Source of the DNA: DATHWB01 sp040902855 | Lineage (GTDB): Bacteria > Actinomycetota > Acidimicrobiia > Spongiisociales > ZC4RG35 | Length of the DNA: 14,604 bases | Direction of reading: 5' to 3' | Assembly (NCBI GenBank): GCA_040902855.1 | Contig: JBBDWN010000142.1 | Location: 1-14,604 of the forward strand | Shown: one piece after another, positions 6,230 to 13,075 of the stretch | Layout: every line of letters begins with the position of its first letter | Position numbering within the stretch: the stretch's first letter is position 1 | Position numbers and translations under genes: made by a program | The notes under the pieces: generated by a model | Databases searched by the model: none | What the model was told of the DNA's origin: nothing | The model's input: only the letters and a program-made list of their open reading frames with translations

Positions 6230-7407
6230 CAGGAGACCTTCACGATCAGGGCGTCGCCCTGTCCGCCGCCGCCACACAAGGTGGCGGCTCCGACCCCGCC
6301 CCCTCGAGCGCGGAGGGCGCTGATCAGAGTGACGACGAGCCGCGTTCCGGTGCATCCGATGGGGTGGCCGAGGGCCACCGCACCGCCGTTGACGTTCACC
6401 TTGTCTTCGTCGATGTCGAGCATGCGGGCGGACCACAGGGCGACTGCGGCGAACGCCTCGTTGATCTCGACGAGGTCGAGGTCCGATGCCTCCATTCCCG
6501 CCTTCTTCAGTGCCACCCGGAGTGCTTCTGCCGGGCGCTCGTGCAGCGTGGCATCGACCCCGCCGATCTGGCCGTATGCGACGATCTCGGCCAGGATCGG
6601 GCTGCCGTTCGCTTCCGCGGCTGTCCTGTCTGCAACGACGACGGCCGCTCCCCCATCCGAGATCTGCGAGGCGTTTCCCGCCGTGATCGTGCCGTCTGCG
6701 ATGAATGCGGGACGGAGCGCCGCCAAGGATTCCACAGTGGTGGACTCCCTGATCCCCTCGTCACGCTCGACTTTCACAGGCTCGCCCTTGCGTTGGGGCA
6801 CGCTCACCGGGACGATCTCGTCGGCGAATCCGCCCGATTCGGTCGCCGCCAGCGCTCGGGCGTGGGAGCGTGCGGACCATTCGTCCTGTTCGGTGCGACT
6901 GATGCCAAGATCGGCATTCTTGTGATCCGACGACTCACCCATCGTGCAACGGTCGAACGCACAGAAGAGACCATCGTGGTTCATGACGTCGACCATCGAC
7001 ACGTCGCCGACGCGGACGCCCCAGCGGACCTCCCGCACGACGTGGGGTGCGTTCGACATCGATTCCATCCCACCCGCCACCACGAAGGTGGCGTCACCGG
7101 TTGCGACGGCCCGGTTGGCGAGTCCGATGGCGGCGAGTCCCGAGAGGCAGACCTTGTTGACCGTGAGGGAGGGCACCGTCATGGGAAGACCTCCCCGCAC
7201 GGCCGCCTGCCGAGCCGTGATCTGGCCTTCACCCGCTTGCAGGACTTGACCGAATATCACCTCGTCCACCGCAGACGGGTCGGTTCGTGACCGCTCGACG
7301 GCGGCGGCGATCGCAGTTCCGCCGAGTTCGACGGCGCGGAGGGATGCGAGTCCTCCGCCGTACTTTCCGATGGGGGTTCGGGCCAACCCGGTGATGACAG
7401 CGCTCAT
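6229..7407 (-). CDS. Acetyl-CoA C-acyltransferase (thiolase)
   Basis: This 392-aa thiolase catalyses condensation of two acyl-CoAs or thiolytic cleavage of 3-ketoacyl-CoA. The acyl-accepting cysteine is in NKVCLSGLAAIG (Cys about 87), NEAFAAVALW and GGAVALGHPIGCTG carry the catalytic Asn and His, and the second cysteine is in LCGGGGQGDA near the C-terminus. GGMESMSNAP is also typical. The ATG at 7407 is preferred over a TTG two codons upstream; it gives the family-standard SAVITGLARTPIGKYGG N-terminus and lies 6 nt after a tagcct hexamer. The layout favours the acetyl-CoA acetyltransferase (AtoB/PhaA) group, but chain-length preference cannot be read from sequence alone. It is followed by glpX with a 1-nt overlap, and divergent from methylmalonyl-CoA epimerase. 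Confidence 0.93.
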   Translation of the reverse strand: MSAVITGLARTPIGKYGGGLASLRAVELGGTAIAAAVERSRTDPSAVDEVIFGQVLQAGEGQITARQAAVRGGLPMTVPSLTVNKVCLSGLAAIGLANRAVATGDATFVVAGGMESMSNAPHVVREVRWGVRVGDVSMVDVMNHDGLFCAFDRCTMGESSDHKNADLGISRTEQDEWSARSHARALAATESGGFADEIVPVSVPQRKGEPVKVERDEGIRESTTVESLAALRPAFIADGTITAGNASQISDGGAAVVVADRTAAEANGSPILAEIVAYGQIGGVDATLHERPAEALRVALKKAGMEASDLDLVEINEAFAAVALWSARMLDIDEDKVNVNGGAVALGHPIGCTGTRLVVTLISALRARGGGVGAATLCGGGGQGDALIVKVS

Positions 7408-7413
7408 GACCAA

Positions 7414-7419
7414 AGGCTA
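7414..7419 (-). promoter_or_regulatory. Candidate -10 element of the thiolase-glpX operon
   Basis: On the minus strand TAGCCT ends 6 nt before the thiolase ATG. There is no SD in the short gap, so a leaderless transcript is suggested. No convincing -35 is seen 16-18 bp upstream. The 77-bp divergent region 7408-7484 must hold the promoters of both this operon and the epimerase gene. Confidence 0.3.
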
Positions 7420-7484
7420 CCGGTCATTGCCGTCCCTCGGCTCTCCGACTCAGGGGTGGCATCGGTCGACTTGAATCGGGGCCG

Positions 7485-7892
7485 ATGAAGCTGCTGAACC
7501 TCGACCACACGGCGATCGCCGTGCGGGACCTCGATGCGACGATCGCCGTGTACGAGGACCGGTACGGGGTGACTCCGCTGTATCGGGAGACGGTGGAGTC
7601 TCAGGGTGTCGAGGAGGCGATGATTCCCGTGGGCGGGTCCTTCATCCAACTGCTTCGCCCGCTCACGTCCGAGTCTCCGGTCGGTCGATTTCTCGAACGC
7701 AACGGCGAAGGCCTGCACCATGTCGCGTTCGCTGTCGTCGATATCGAAGCGGCGCTGGACCACCTCGCCTCCCGCGATGCCGCCCTCATCGACCGACATC
7801 CGCGTCTCGGCGGACGCGGCGCCCGGATTGCCTTCGTCCATCCCAAGGACGTCGCCGGTACGCTCATCGAGTTGGTGGAACTCCATGGATGA
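7485..7892 (+). CDS. mce: Methylmalonyl-CoA epimerase (VOC superfamily)
   Basis: This 135-aa enzyme interconverts (S)- and (R)-methylmalonyl-CoA, linking propionyl-CoA carboxylation to the B12-dependent mutase. It carries the paired beta-alpha-beta-beta-beta modules of the glyoxalase/VOC fold. Likely metal ligands are H8 (LDHTAIAV), Q55 (FIQLL), H79 (GLHHVAFAV) and E129 (TLIELVE); the conserved acid E43/E44 (GVEEAM) matches the catalytic Glu position. HPRLGGRGARIAFVHP (105-120) is characteristic of this epimerase within the superfamily. The ATG lies in a short gap divergent from a thiolase, and the 3' end overlaps the next small gene by 8 nt. A different VOC enzyme is possible but less likely given the whole set of motifs. 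Confidence 0.9.
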   Translation: MKLLNLDHTAIAVRDLDATIAVYEDRYGVTPLYRETVESQGVEEAMIPVGGSFIQLLRPLTSESPVGRFLERNGEGLHHVAFAVVDIEAALDHLASRDAALIDRHPRLGGRGARIAFVHPKDVAGTLIELVELHG

Positions 7893-8112
7893 CATCGCAG
7901 GAATCGAGATCAGGGGCGGGGTGGGTCCCTACGAAGCGGCAGCGATCGCGGCGGTGATTCGTGAGAGCCTCGCGTCCGAGGAACGCGCCCGGTCCCGACG
8001 CCCCCCCGACCGTCGCCCACCGGCCTGGGTCCGCCTCGGGATGCAGACGCCGCTGGGACGGTTCGATCCTCCAACCGCACCCGATCCCGGTCGCAACTGG
8101 CCGGACCCCTGA
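7885..8112 (+). CDS. Small protein, candidate acyl-CoA carboxylase epsilon subunit
   Basis: A 75-aa reading frame starts with ATG inside the last codons of the epimerase gene (8-nt overlap) and ends at TGA 8110-8112. Its beginning reads IEIRGGVGPYEAAAIAAVI (residues 7-25), followed by a charged Arg-rich stretch and PAWVRLG around W48. That order (short strand, G-x-x-P-x-E, Ala-rich helix, basic linker, late Trp) is the layout of actinobacterial acyl-CoA carboxylase epsilon subunits (AccE, PF13822), which help bind alpha and beta subunits of acetyl/propionyl-CoA carboxylase. A place beside methylmalonyl-CoA epimerase fits propionate metabolism. The carboxylase subunits themselves are not in this window, and the family match is by eye on a short sequence. 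It is a real gene more surely than it is AccE. Confidence 0.62.
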   Translation: MDDIAGIEIRGGVGPYEAAAIAAVIRESLASEERARSRRPPDRRPPAWVRLGMQTPLGRFDPPTAPDPGRNWPDP

Positions 8113-8157
8113 TCCGATGTCGTAGATTGCGGACCCCAGACTCGATCGGAGGCCGTC

Positions 8158-9180
8158 ATGACGTCATCGTTCCCTGAAGCGCCCACCGGTGCCTTCGGCA
8201 CGGTGTTCGCGGATTCGATGGCTGTTGCCACCTGGAAGGACGGCAACTGGTCGTCACCCGAAGTGGTCGGCACCCAGCCCTTCTCTCTCCATCCGGCCAC
8301 TCACGTTCTCCATTACGGCAGTGCCTGCTTCGAAGGGCTCAAGGCTCATCGTGGGACCGACGGCGTCGTCAGGGTGTTCCGGGCCGACCGCCATGCGGAG
8401 CGGATGGCGACGAGCGCCGGGATCTTGCGGCTTCCCATCCCGCCGCTCGACATGCTTCGCCAAATGATCTTCGACACGGTCGCGGCCAACCGCGCAGACG
8501 TGCCTGTCTCCCCCGGATCGCTGTACCTCCGTCCCACGTTGATCGGAACCGAGCCGAACATCGGTGCGGCCGCCGTTCCCAGCAAGGAGGCGCTGCTGTA
8601 TGTGCTCGCCAGCCCGGTGGGTGACTACTTCAAAGGCGGCGACCGGGCGTTGAAGCTCGCGATCGAACAGGACCAACCCCGGTCGACTCCGACCTTTGGG
8701 ATGGTGAAGAGCGGCGCAAACTACGTCATGGCGCTCGGAATCACGATGGACCGTCGGGCCGAGTACGGGATCGACCAGGTCCTGTTCGCTCCGGGGGGTG
8801 ACGTCCAGGAGACGGGGGCATCGAACTTCATGCTGATCGACGACGAGCGCATCGTGACTCCGAAGCTCACCGAGAGTTTCCTGCACGGTGTGACGAGGGA
8901 TTCGATCCTGCAGCTCGGGCGAGACCTTGGTTACGAAGTCGAAGAGTGTTCTTTGACAGTGAGTGACGTCGTCGAGTGGGCGTCTCGTCCGGACGCCGAG
9001 GCGGCCCTCTCCGGCACTGCCGCGGTGCTGGCGTCGGTGGGGACGCTGTTCGTCGACGGCGAGGAGATCCCGGTCGGTGGTGGCGGGGTGGGCTCGCAGA
9101 CGACTCGGCTCCGCAGCGCCCTGCGCGCCATCCATCTCGGTGAATCCGACGACCTGCACGGGTGGCTCACCGAGATCTGA
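8158..9180 (+). CDS. ilvE: Branched-chain amino acid aminotransferase
   Basis: This PLP fold-type IV transaminase carries out the last step of leucine, isoleucine and valine synthesis and the first of their breakdown. At 340 aa it is close to the family norm. Typical segments are LHYGSACFEGLKAHRG (51-66), YLRPTLIG (123-130), FGMVKSGANYVMAL with the PLP-binding Lys184, DVQETGASNFML with Glu218, and LSGTAAVLASVG near the end. The ATG has a good GGAGG (8148-8152) with a 5-nt spacer. A tagatt at 8123-8128 might be its -10, with no clear -35. The 45-bp gap after the small epsilon-like gene allows either shared or separate transcription. Its 3' end overlaps the convergent murJ by 14 nt. Confidence 0.95.
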   Translation: MTSSFPEAPTGAFGTVFADSMAVATWKDGNWSSPEVVGTQPFSLHPATHVLHYGSACFEGLKAHRGTDGVVRVFRADRHAERMATSAGILRLPIPPLDMLRQMIFDTVAANRADVPVSPGSLYLRPTLIGTEPNIGAAAVPSKEALLYVLASPVGDYFKGGDRALKLAIEQDQPRSTPTFGMVKSGANYVMALGITMDRRAEYGIDQVLFAPGGDVQETGASNFMLIDDERIVTPKLTESFLHGVTRDSILQLGRDLGYEVEECSLTVSDVVEWASRPDAEAALSGTAAVLASVGTLFVDGEEIPVGGGGVGSQTTRLRSALRAIHLGESDDLHGWLTEI

Positions 9181-10666
9181 CGAGCCTCCGTAGGAGTTCC
9201 GGGATCTCCTCGATCCCGAGGAAATACCCCGCCGCCACGAAGGCACCGATGGAGGAGAATGCTGCCGCTGCCGCGTGCAACGGCGTGATCGCCAGGGCGG
9301 TGGCGACCGCCCCCGCGATCGCGAGGCCGAGTCGTCCGGCGAACCGTGCCATCGCCGAGCGCTCCACCGCCGGCACGCTCCGGTACCAGACCACGGCGAT
9401 CGCGCTGGCATAGACGCCGACCGCGGCCGCGGACACTGCGGCGATACCCGTCCCGTCCCCGGCCACAAAGAACAACGTGGGAATGGTGACCAGGGTCACG
9501 GCGGTACCCACGATCACCGGAGTCCACATCTGTCGGCGGGCGTAGAACGCCCTGGTGATCACCTGATGGACGACCCAGAACGGGGTCACCGTGGCATAGA
9601 CGGCCAGCAGCGAGGCGACCACGACCGTGTCGTCGGCCGTGAAGGCTCCCCACTGGAGCGCCAGCCGGACCCAGACGTCCGAGAGCACGACGACGATCAA
9701 TGTCACGGGGACGGCGATGACGAGTGCAACCCGGATCGACCGATCGACGGTGCTCCGCATTCCCGGGGCGTCGCCTCGTGCGGCGAGACCGGCCAGATAC
9801 GGATATGCGGCCACTCCCGCAGCCTGGGCGATGACACCCACCGGGAGCATCATCAGGCGCCGCGCATATTGCAGGCCCGCCGTCGTACCTTCCGGTCCGA
9901 ACTGTCCGAAGGCGCGCGGCCACTGTTCGTCCAGCGCGATCACCGTCTGGCCGACCATCAGCGGCAGTGCCAGTGTCAGATACTCCCGGACCGCGGGGTC
10001 GTTCGGTTCCGGTCGGACGAACCGGAGTCCCAGGCGGTGCGCTCCCCACCATTGGAGTCCGAACGAGCCCACGAGCGCCCCGGCGACACCGCCGATCAGA
10101 AACGCCTCCGGGCTGGGTGACCCGTCGAGGTTGCCCACGACACCTCCGACGATGATCCCGGCGTTGTAGATGATCGGTCCCAGGGTCGGGATCACGAAGC
10201 GTCGGTGGGTGAACTGGACGGCCGAGAACAGGGCGCCGAGAGCGAACAGCACCTGGAGAACGAGGGCGAGTCGGGTCATGGCAACGAGCCGACTCGCGGC
10301 GTTGCCGGTCACCTCGGGGAAGATGACTTCCACCAGCGTCGGAGCGCCGAGGGCGGCGGCGGCGGTGAGGACGGCGAGGATGATCCCAACTGTCCGGAAC
10401 ACGGCGGTGAACGCACTGCTGGCGTCGTCTCCGGACTCCACCCGCGCGGCGAGGATCGGGATCAGGGTGATGGAGAGGAAGCCGCCCGCCACCAAGTAGA
10501 ACGCGAAGTCAGGGATCGTGAAGGCGTACTGGTAGAGATCCGTCTCGGCTGTCCGCCCGAGGATGACGGCCATCGTCAGATCGCGACCGAATCCGAGAAC
10601 TCGGGACAACAGGACCCCGGCCGCGACGATCGCCGCTGCGGTTCCGATCCGAGGGATCCGACTCAT
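9167..10666 (-). CDS. murJ: Lipid II flippase MurJ (MviN family)
   Basis: This polytopic membrane protein of the MOP superfamily moves lipid II across the cytoplasmic membrane for peptidoglycan synthesis. At 499 aa, with many hydrophobic segments consistent with about 14 helices, it fits MurJ. The N-terminal block AAAIVAAGVLLSRVLGFGRD has the conserved Arg residues lining the cavity, followed by DLYQYAFTIPDFAFYLVAGG and the FLSITLIPIL segment. It lacks the long cytoplasmic pseudokinase extension of mycobacterial MviN. The ATG overlaps the stop of the PHP gene by 4 nt (ATGA), and no strong SD is seen, so it is probably translated by coupling. It is the last gene of the lysC-asd-PHP-murJ run, and ends 14 nt inside the convergent ilvE gene. 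Confidence 0.95.
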   Translation of the reverse strand: MSRIPRIGTAAAIVAAGVLLSRVLGFGRDLTMAVILGRTAETDLYQYAFTIPDFAFYLVAGGFLSITLIPILAARVESGDDASSAFTAVFRTVGIILAVLTAAAALGAPTLVEVIFPEVTGNAASRLVAMTRLALVLQVLFALGALFSAVQFTHRRFVIPTLGPIIYNAGIIVGGVVGNLDGSPSPEAFLIGGVAGALVGSFGLQWWGAHRLGLRFVRPEPNDPAVREYLTLALPLMVGQTVIALDEQWPRAFGQFGPEGTTAGLQYARRLMMLPVGVIAQAAGVAAYPYLAGLAARGDAPGMRSTVDRSIRVALVIAVPVTLIVVVLSDVWVRLALQWGAFTADDTVVVASLLAVYATVTPFWVVHQVITRAFYARRQMWTPVIVGTAVTLVTIPTLFFVAGDGTGIAAVSAAAVGVYASAIAVVWYRSVPAVERSAMARFAGRLGLAIAGAVATALAITPLHAAAAAFSSIGAFVAAGYFLGIEEIPELLRRLVRSR

Positions 10667-11505
10667 GCTCGGGTCGACCGCAGCGGCTCCAGGATCTCGG
10701 TGGGCACGCTCAGTCCGGCTGACCCCGTTCCCAGCGACACGTCCGTCTTGTACGTGCCATGGAAATCCGAGCCGCCGGCGGGCAGCAGCCCGAAGCGGGC
10801 GGCCATCTTCACGTATCCGGCTCGCTCTTCGGCGTCATAGCTGCCGTAATGACATTCGATGCCGACCATCCCCGCATCGGCGAGTCTCCGCATCATCGCT
10901 TCCACCTCGTCTCGGTTGTCGAGCCCGAGCGTGTGGGCGTGGGCGAGGATCGGGACGCCGCCCGATCGGCGCGCCAGGTCGATGGCTTCCTCTGGACCGA
11001 GCCGGTGGCGGGGCATGTACGCCGGCCGTCCGTTGGCCAGGTACTCGTCGAACGCCTGAGTGATGGTCGCGACGTGGCCCCTTCTGACCATGACCGCCGC
11101 GATGTGGGGTCGGCCGACCGTTCCCTCTCCCGCTTCGTTCTCGACTTCTTCGAGAGTGATCTCCATTCCGAGTTCGTCCAACCGCTCGACGATGCGGGCG
11201 TTACGGTCGTTGCGCGCCTCCTGGAGGCCCGCCAAACGGTCCTGAAGAGGTCCGCTCCCGGGTTCCAGCCACAGCACCAACATGTGCATTCCCCCGCGAT
11301 CCCAGTCCAGCGAGAGCTCGATTCCCGGGATGAGTTCGATTCCCGTCGCGGCGGCAGCCTCTCTGGCCTCGGGGATCCCTTCGAGGGTGTCGTGGTCGGT
11401 GAGAGCTATGGCTTCCAGACCCTGGACCGCAGCGAGCTGGACGAGTTCGGTCGGGGTGAATGATCCGTCCGAGGCCGTGGAATGGGTGTGGAGATCGATC
11501 GGCAC
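10663..11505 (-). CDS. PHP-domain metal-dependent phosphoesterase (TrpH/YciV, RNase AM-like)
   Basis: This PHP-domain hydrolase is of the TrpH/YciV group; characterised members are a 3',5'-nucleotide phosphatase and the 5'-3' exonuclease RNase AM that trims rRNA 5' ends. Metal-binding motifs are DLHTHSTASDG (4-14), ALTDHDT, PGIELS, HAHTLG and the late GGSDFHG. An insertion after residue 85 matches the family's helical subdomain. The GTG at 11505 places the start just before DLHTH, giving 280 aa; an in-frame TTG at 11538 would add 11 residues without a better SD. It begins 50 bp after the asd stop, past a short hairpin, and overlaps murJ by 4 nt. The precise substrate (RNA or small bisphosphates) is not determined by sequence. 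Confidence 0.88.
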   Translation of the reverse strand: MPIDLHTHSTASDGSFTPTELVQLAAVQGLEAIALTDHDTLEGIPEAREAAAATGIELIPGIELSLDWDRGGMHMLVLWLEPGSGPLQDRLAGLQEARNDRNARIVERLDELGMEITLEEVENEAGEGTVGRPHIAAVMVRRGHVATITQAFDEYLANGRPAYMPRHRLGPEEAIDLARRSGGVPILAHAHTLGLDNRDEVEAMMRRLADAGMVGIECHYGSYDAEERAGYVKMAARFGLLPAGGSDFHGTYKTDVSLGTGSAGLSVPTEILEPLRSTRA

Positions 11506-11541
11506 GCAGGGGACGCTAGTGGCCTCGTCGTGTCGCAACCC

Positions 11542-11555
11542 GGCTCAGCCGAGCC
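11542..11555 (-). other. Short hairpin between asd and the PHP gene
   Basis: Immediately after the asd stop, ggctc and gagcc pair around a 4-nt loop on the minus strand. The stem is only 5 bp and no U-tract follows, so it is unlikely to terminate transcription. It may stabilise the 3' end of a processed lysC-asd message or be chance in GC-rich DNA. Confidence 0.3.
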
Positions 11556-12581
11556 TCACCTGAGGGACGCCACCACCAGTTCAGCGATCTCGATGGTGTT
11601 GAGCGCCGCACCCTTGCGGAGGTTGTCGCCCACCACCCACAGGTTGATGCCACCCGATTCTCCGACAGTGTCCCGCACCCGTCCGACCAGCACGTCGTCG
11701 ATGCCCGCCGAGTCGAGCGGTGTGGGCGTCGTGTCTTGCCACACCTGGACGCCCGGGGCTCGGGAGAGGATCTCCACTGCCTCGATCCGATCGAGCGGTC
11801 TGTCGAACCGTGCGGTGGCGGCAATTCCATGGCCCACCATCACCGGCACCCGTACACACGTCGGTTCGACCGCCACTTCGGGGGCTCCGAGGATCTTGCG
11901 AGTCTCGTTGACCAGCTTCCACTCCTCGTCGGTGTAGCCCTGCTCCTTCTCGGTTCCGGCATAGGGGAGCACATTGAAACCGATCGGACGCTGATAGAGG
12001 CTTCCCCCCGGGTCCTCCCACCCTCCGTACTGCAACGATTCGGGGGACTCGATGAGTTGACGGGTCTGGCGGAGGAGTTCGTCCATGCCCTGCTTGCCGG
12101 ACCCTGACACCGACTGATACGACGTCGCCACCATCGACGTCAGCCCGGCCTCCCGATGCAGCGGCCCGATCGCCATCATCAACGCCATCGTGGTGCAGTT
12201 CGGGTTGGCGATGATTCCCCTGGGCCGATCAGTCAGGGCGCCGTCGTTCACGTTGGCCACCACCAGGGGGACGTCGGATTCCATCCGGAAGGCGGACGAG
12301 TTGTCGACGACGACGACTCCGGCCTCGGCAAAACGCGGCGCGTGCTGGCGGCTCCGGTCGCCGCCCGCCGAGAACAGCGCGATGTCGATACCGGTGGGGT
12401 CCGCAACGTCGAGGTCCTCGATCTCGATCTCGCCCCAGGGAGTCTCCACTTTCGTGCCTGCCGAGCGGGCGGAAGCCATCAAGCGCAATTCGTCGACCGG
12501 AAAGTCGCGTTCTCCCAGAATCTGGAGCATGGTGCGTCCGACGGCGCCGGTTGCTCCCACGATGGCGATGTTGGCGGTCAT
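11556..12581 (-). CDS. asd: Aspartate-semialdehyde dehydrogenase
   Basis: The enzyme reduces beta-aspartyl phosphate to aspartate semialdehyde with NADPH, the branch point toward lysine/diaminopimelate, threonine and methionine. At 341 aa it is of standard length. The nucleotide-binding GATGAVGRTML (9-19), FSAGGDRS (70-77), VDNSSAFRM (92-100), the catalytic cysteine C129 in NPNCTTM, and the substrate-binding R244 and H251 around VRVPVMVGHG are all visible. The frame remains open far upstream through lysC, but the ATG at 12581 has GGAGG (12589-12593) 7 nt ahead and overlaps the lysC stop by 4 nt. It works directly after aspartokinase in the pathway and the two are almost certainly co-transcribed. 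Confidence 0.97.
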   Translation of the reverse strand: MTANIAIVGATGAVGRTMLQILGERDFPVDELRLMASARSAGTKVETPWGEIEIEDLDVADPTGIDIALFSAGGDRSRQHAPRFAEAGVVVVDNSSAFRMESDVPLVVANVNDGALTDRPRGIIANPNCTTMALMMAIGPLHREAGLTSMVATSYQSVSGSGKQGMDELLRQTRQLIESPESLQYGGWEDPGGSLYQRPIGFNVLPYAGTEKEQGYTDEEWKLVNETRKILGAPEVAVEPTCVRVPVMVGHGIAATARFDRPLDRIEAVEILSRAPGVQVWQDTTPTPLDSAGIDDVLVGRVRDTVGESGGINLWVVGDNLRKGAALNTIEIAELVVASLR

Positions 12582-13075
12582 GCTCCGACCTCCGGTTCGA
12601 TGAGAGGCGGATCGAACTCGGCATGCAGGAGCCTGACTGCTTCCTCGACGTTCGACGCCCTGACGACGCACGAGATGCGGATCGTCGACGTCGAGATCAT
12701 CTCGATGTTGATCCCGGCGTCGGCCATGGTTCGGAACACTTTCGCCGCGACGCCGGGATGCGACTTCATGCCCGCCCCCACCAGCGAGACTTTGGCGATG
12801 TCGGGGTCGACTTCCACGCCGACGGCGTCGACTTCGATTGCCACCCGATTGGCGATGGCGCGGGCGGTGTCCAAGGACGCTTTCGGCACGGTGAGCGAGA
12901 TGTCCGTCGTGCCGTCGTGTGACGTGTTCTGGACGATCATGTCGATGTTGACCCCGGCCGCGGCGAGCGGTTCGAACAGTCGGGCCGCGACCCCGGGGCG
13001 GTCCGGCACTCCGCGCACGGTGAGTTTGGCTTCCGACGTGTCGTGGGCTACCCCGCTGATGATCGCTTGTTCCAT
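12578..13075 (-). CDS. lysC: Aspartate kinase beta subunit from internal in-frame start
   Basis: Codon 246 of lysC is an ATG (13073-13075) preceded by a perfect AAGGAGG at 13081-13087 with a 5-nt spacer, much stronger than anything before the main start. The product would be 165 aa, beginning MEQAIISGVAHDTSEAK and consisting of the two ACT domains. This matches the overlapping alpha/beta arrangement known for Corynebacterium, Mycobacterium and Bacillus aspartokinases, where the beta subunit starts at the equivalent MEE/MEQ residue and joins an alpha2-beta2 enzyme that senses lysine and threonine. The sequence supports the start; expression is inferred. Confidence 0.8.
   Translation of the reverse strand: MEQAIISGVAHDTSEAKLTVRGVPDRPGVAARLFEPLAAAGVNIDMIVQNTSHDGTTDISLTVPKASLDTARAIANRVAIEVDAVGVEVDPDIAKVSLVGAGMKSHPGVAAKVFRTMADAGINIEMISTSTIRISCVVRASNVEEAVRLLHAEFDPPLIEPEVGA

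Noticed and set aside
6230..6436. Upstream extension of the glpX frame into the thiolase
   Set aside because: Translation of this part is Arg-rich and unlike GlpX; ATG at 6229 fits the family N-terminus and the coupling site.
4660..7303. Shared 14-mer tgaccgctcgacgg near 4659 and 7287
   Set aside because: One copy is intergenic and the other lies in the thiolase coding region; no extended similarity, inverted pairing or further copies seen, so chance is likely.
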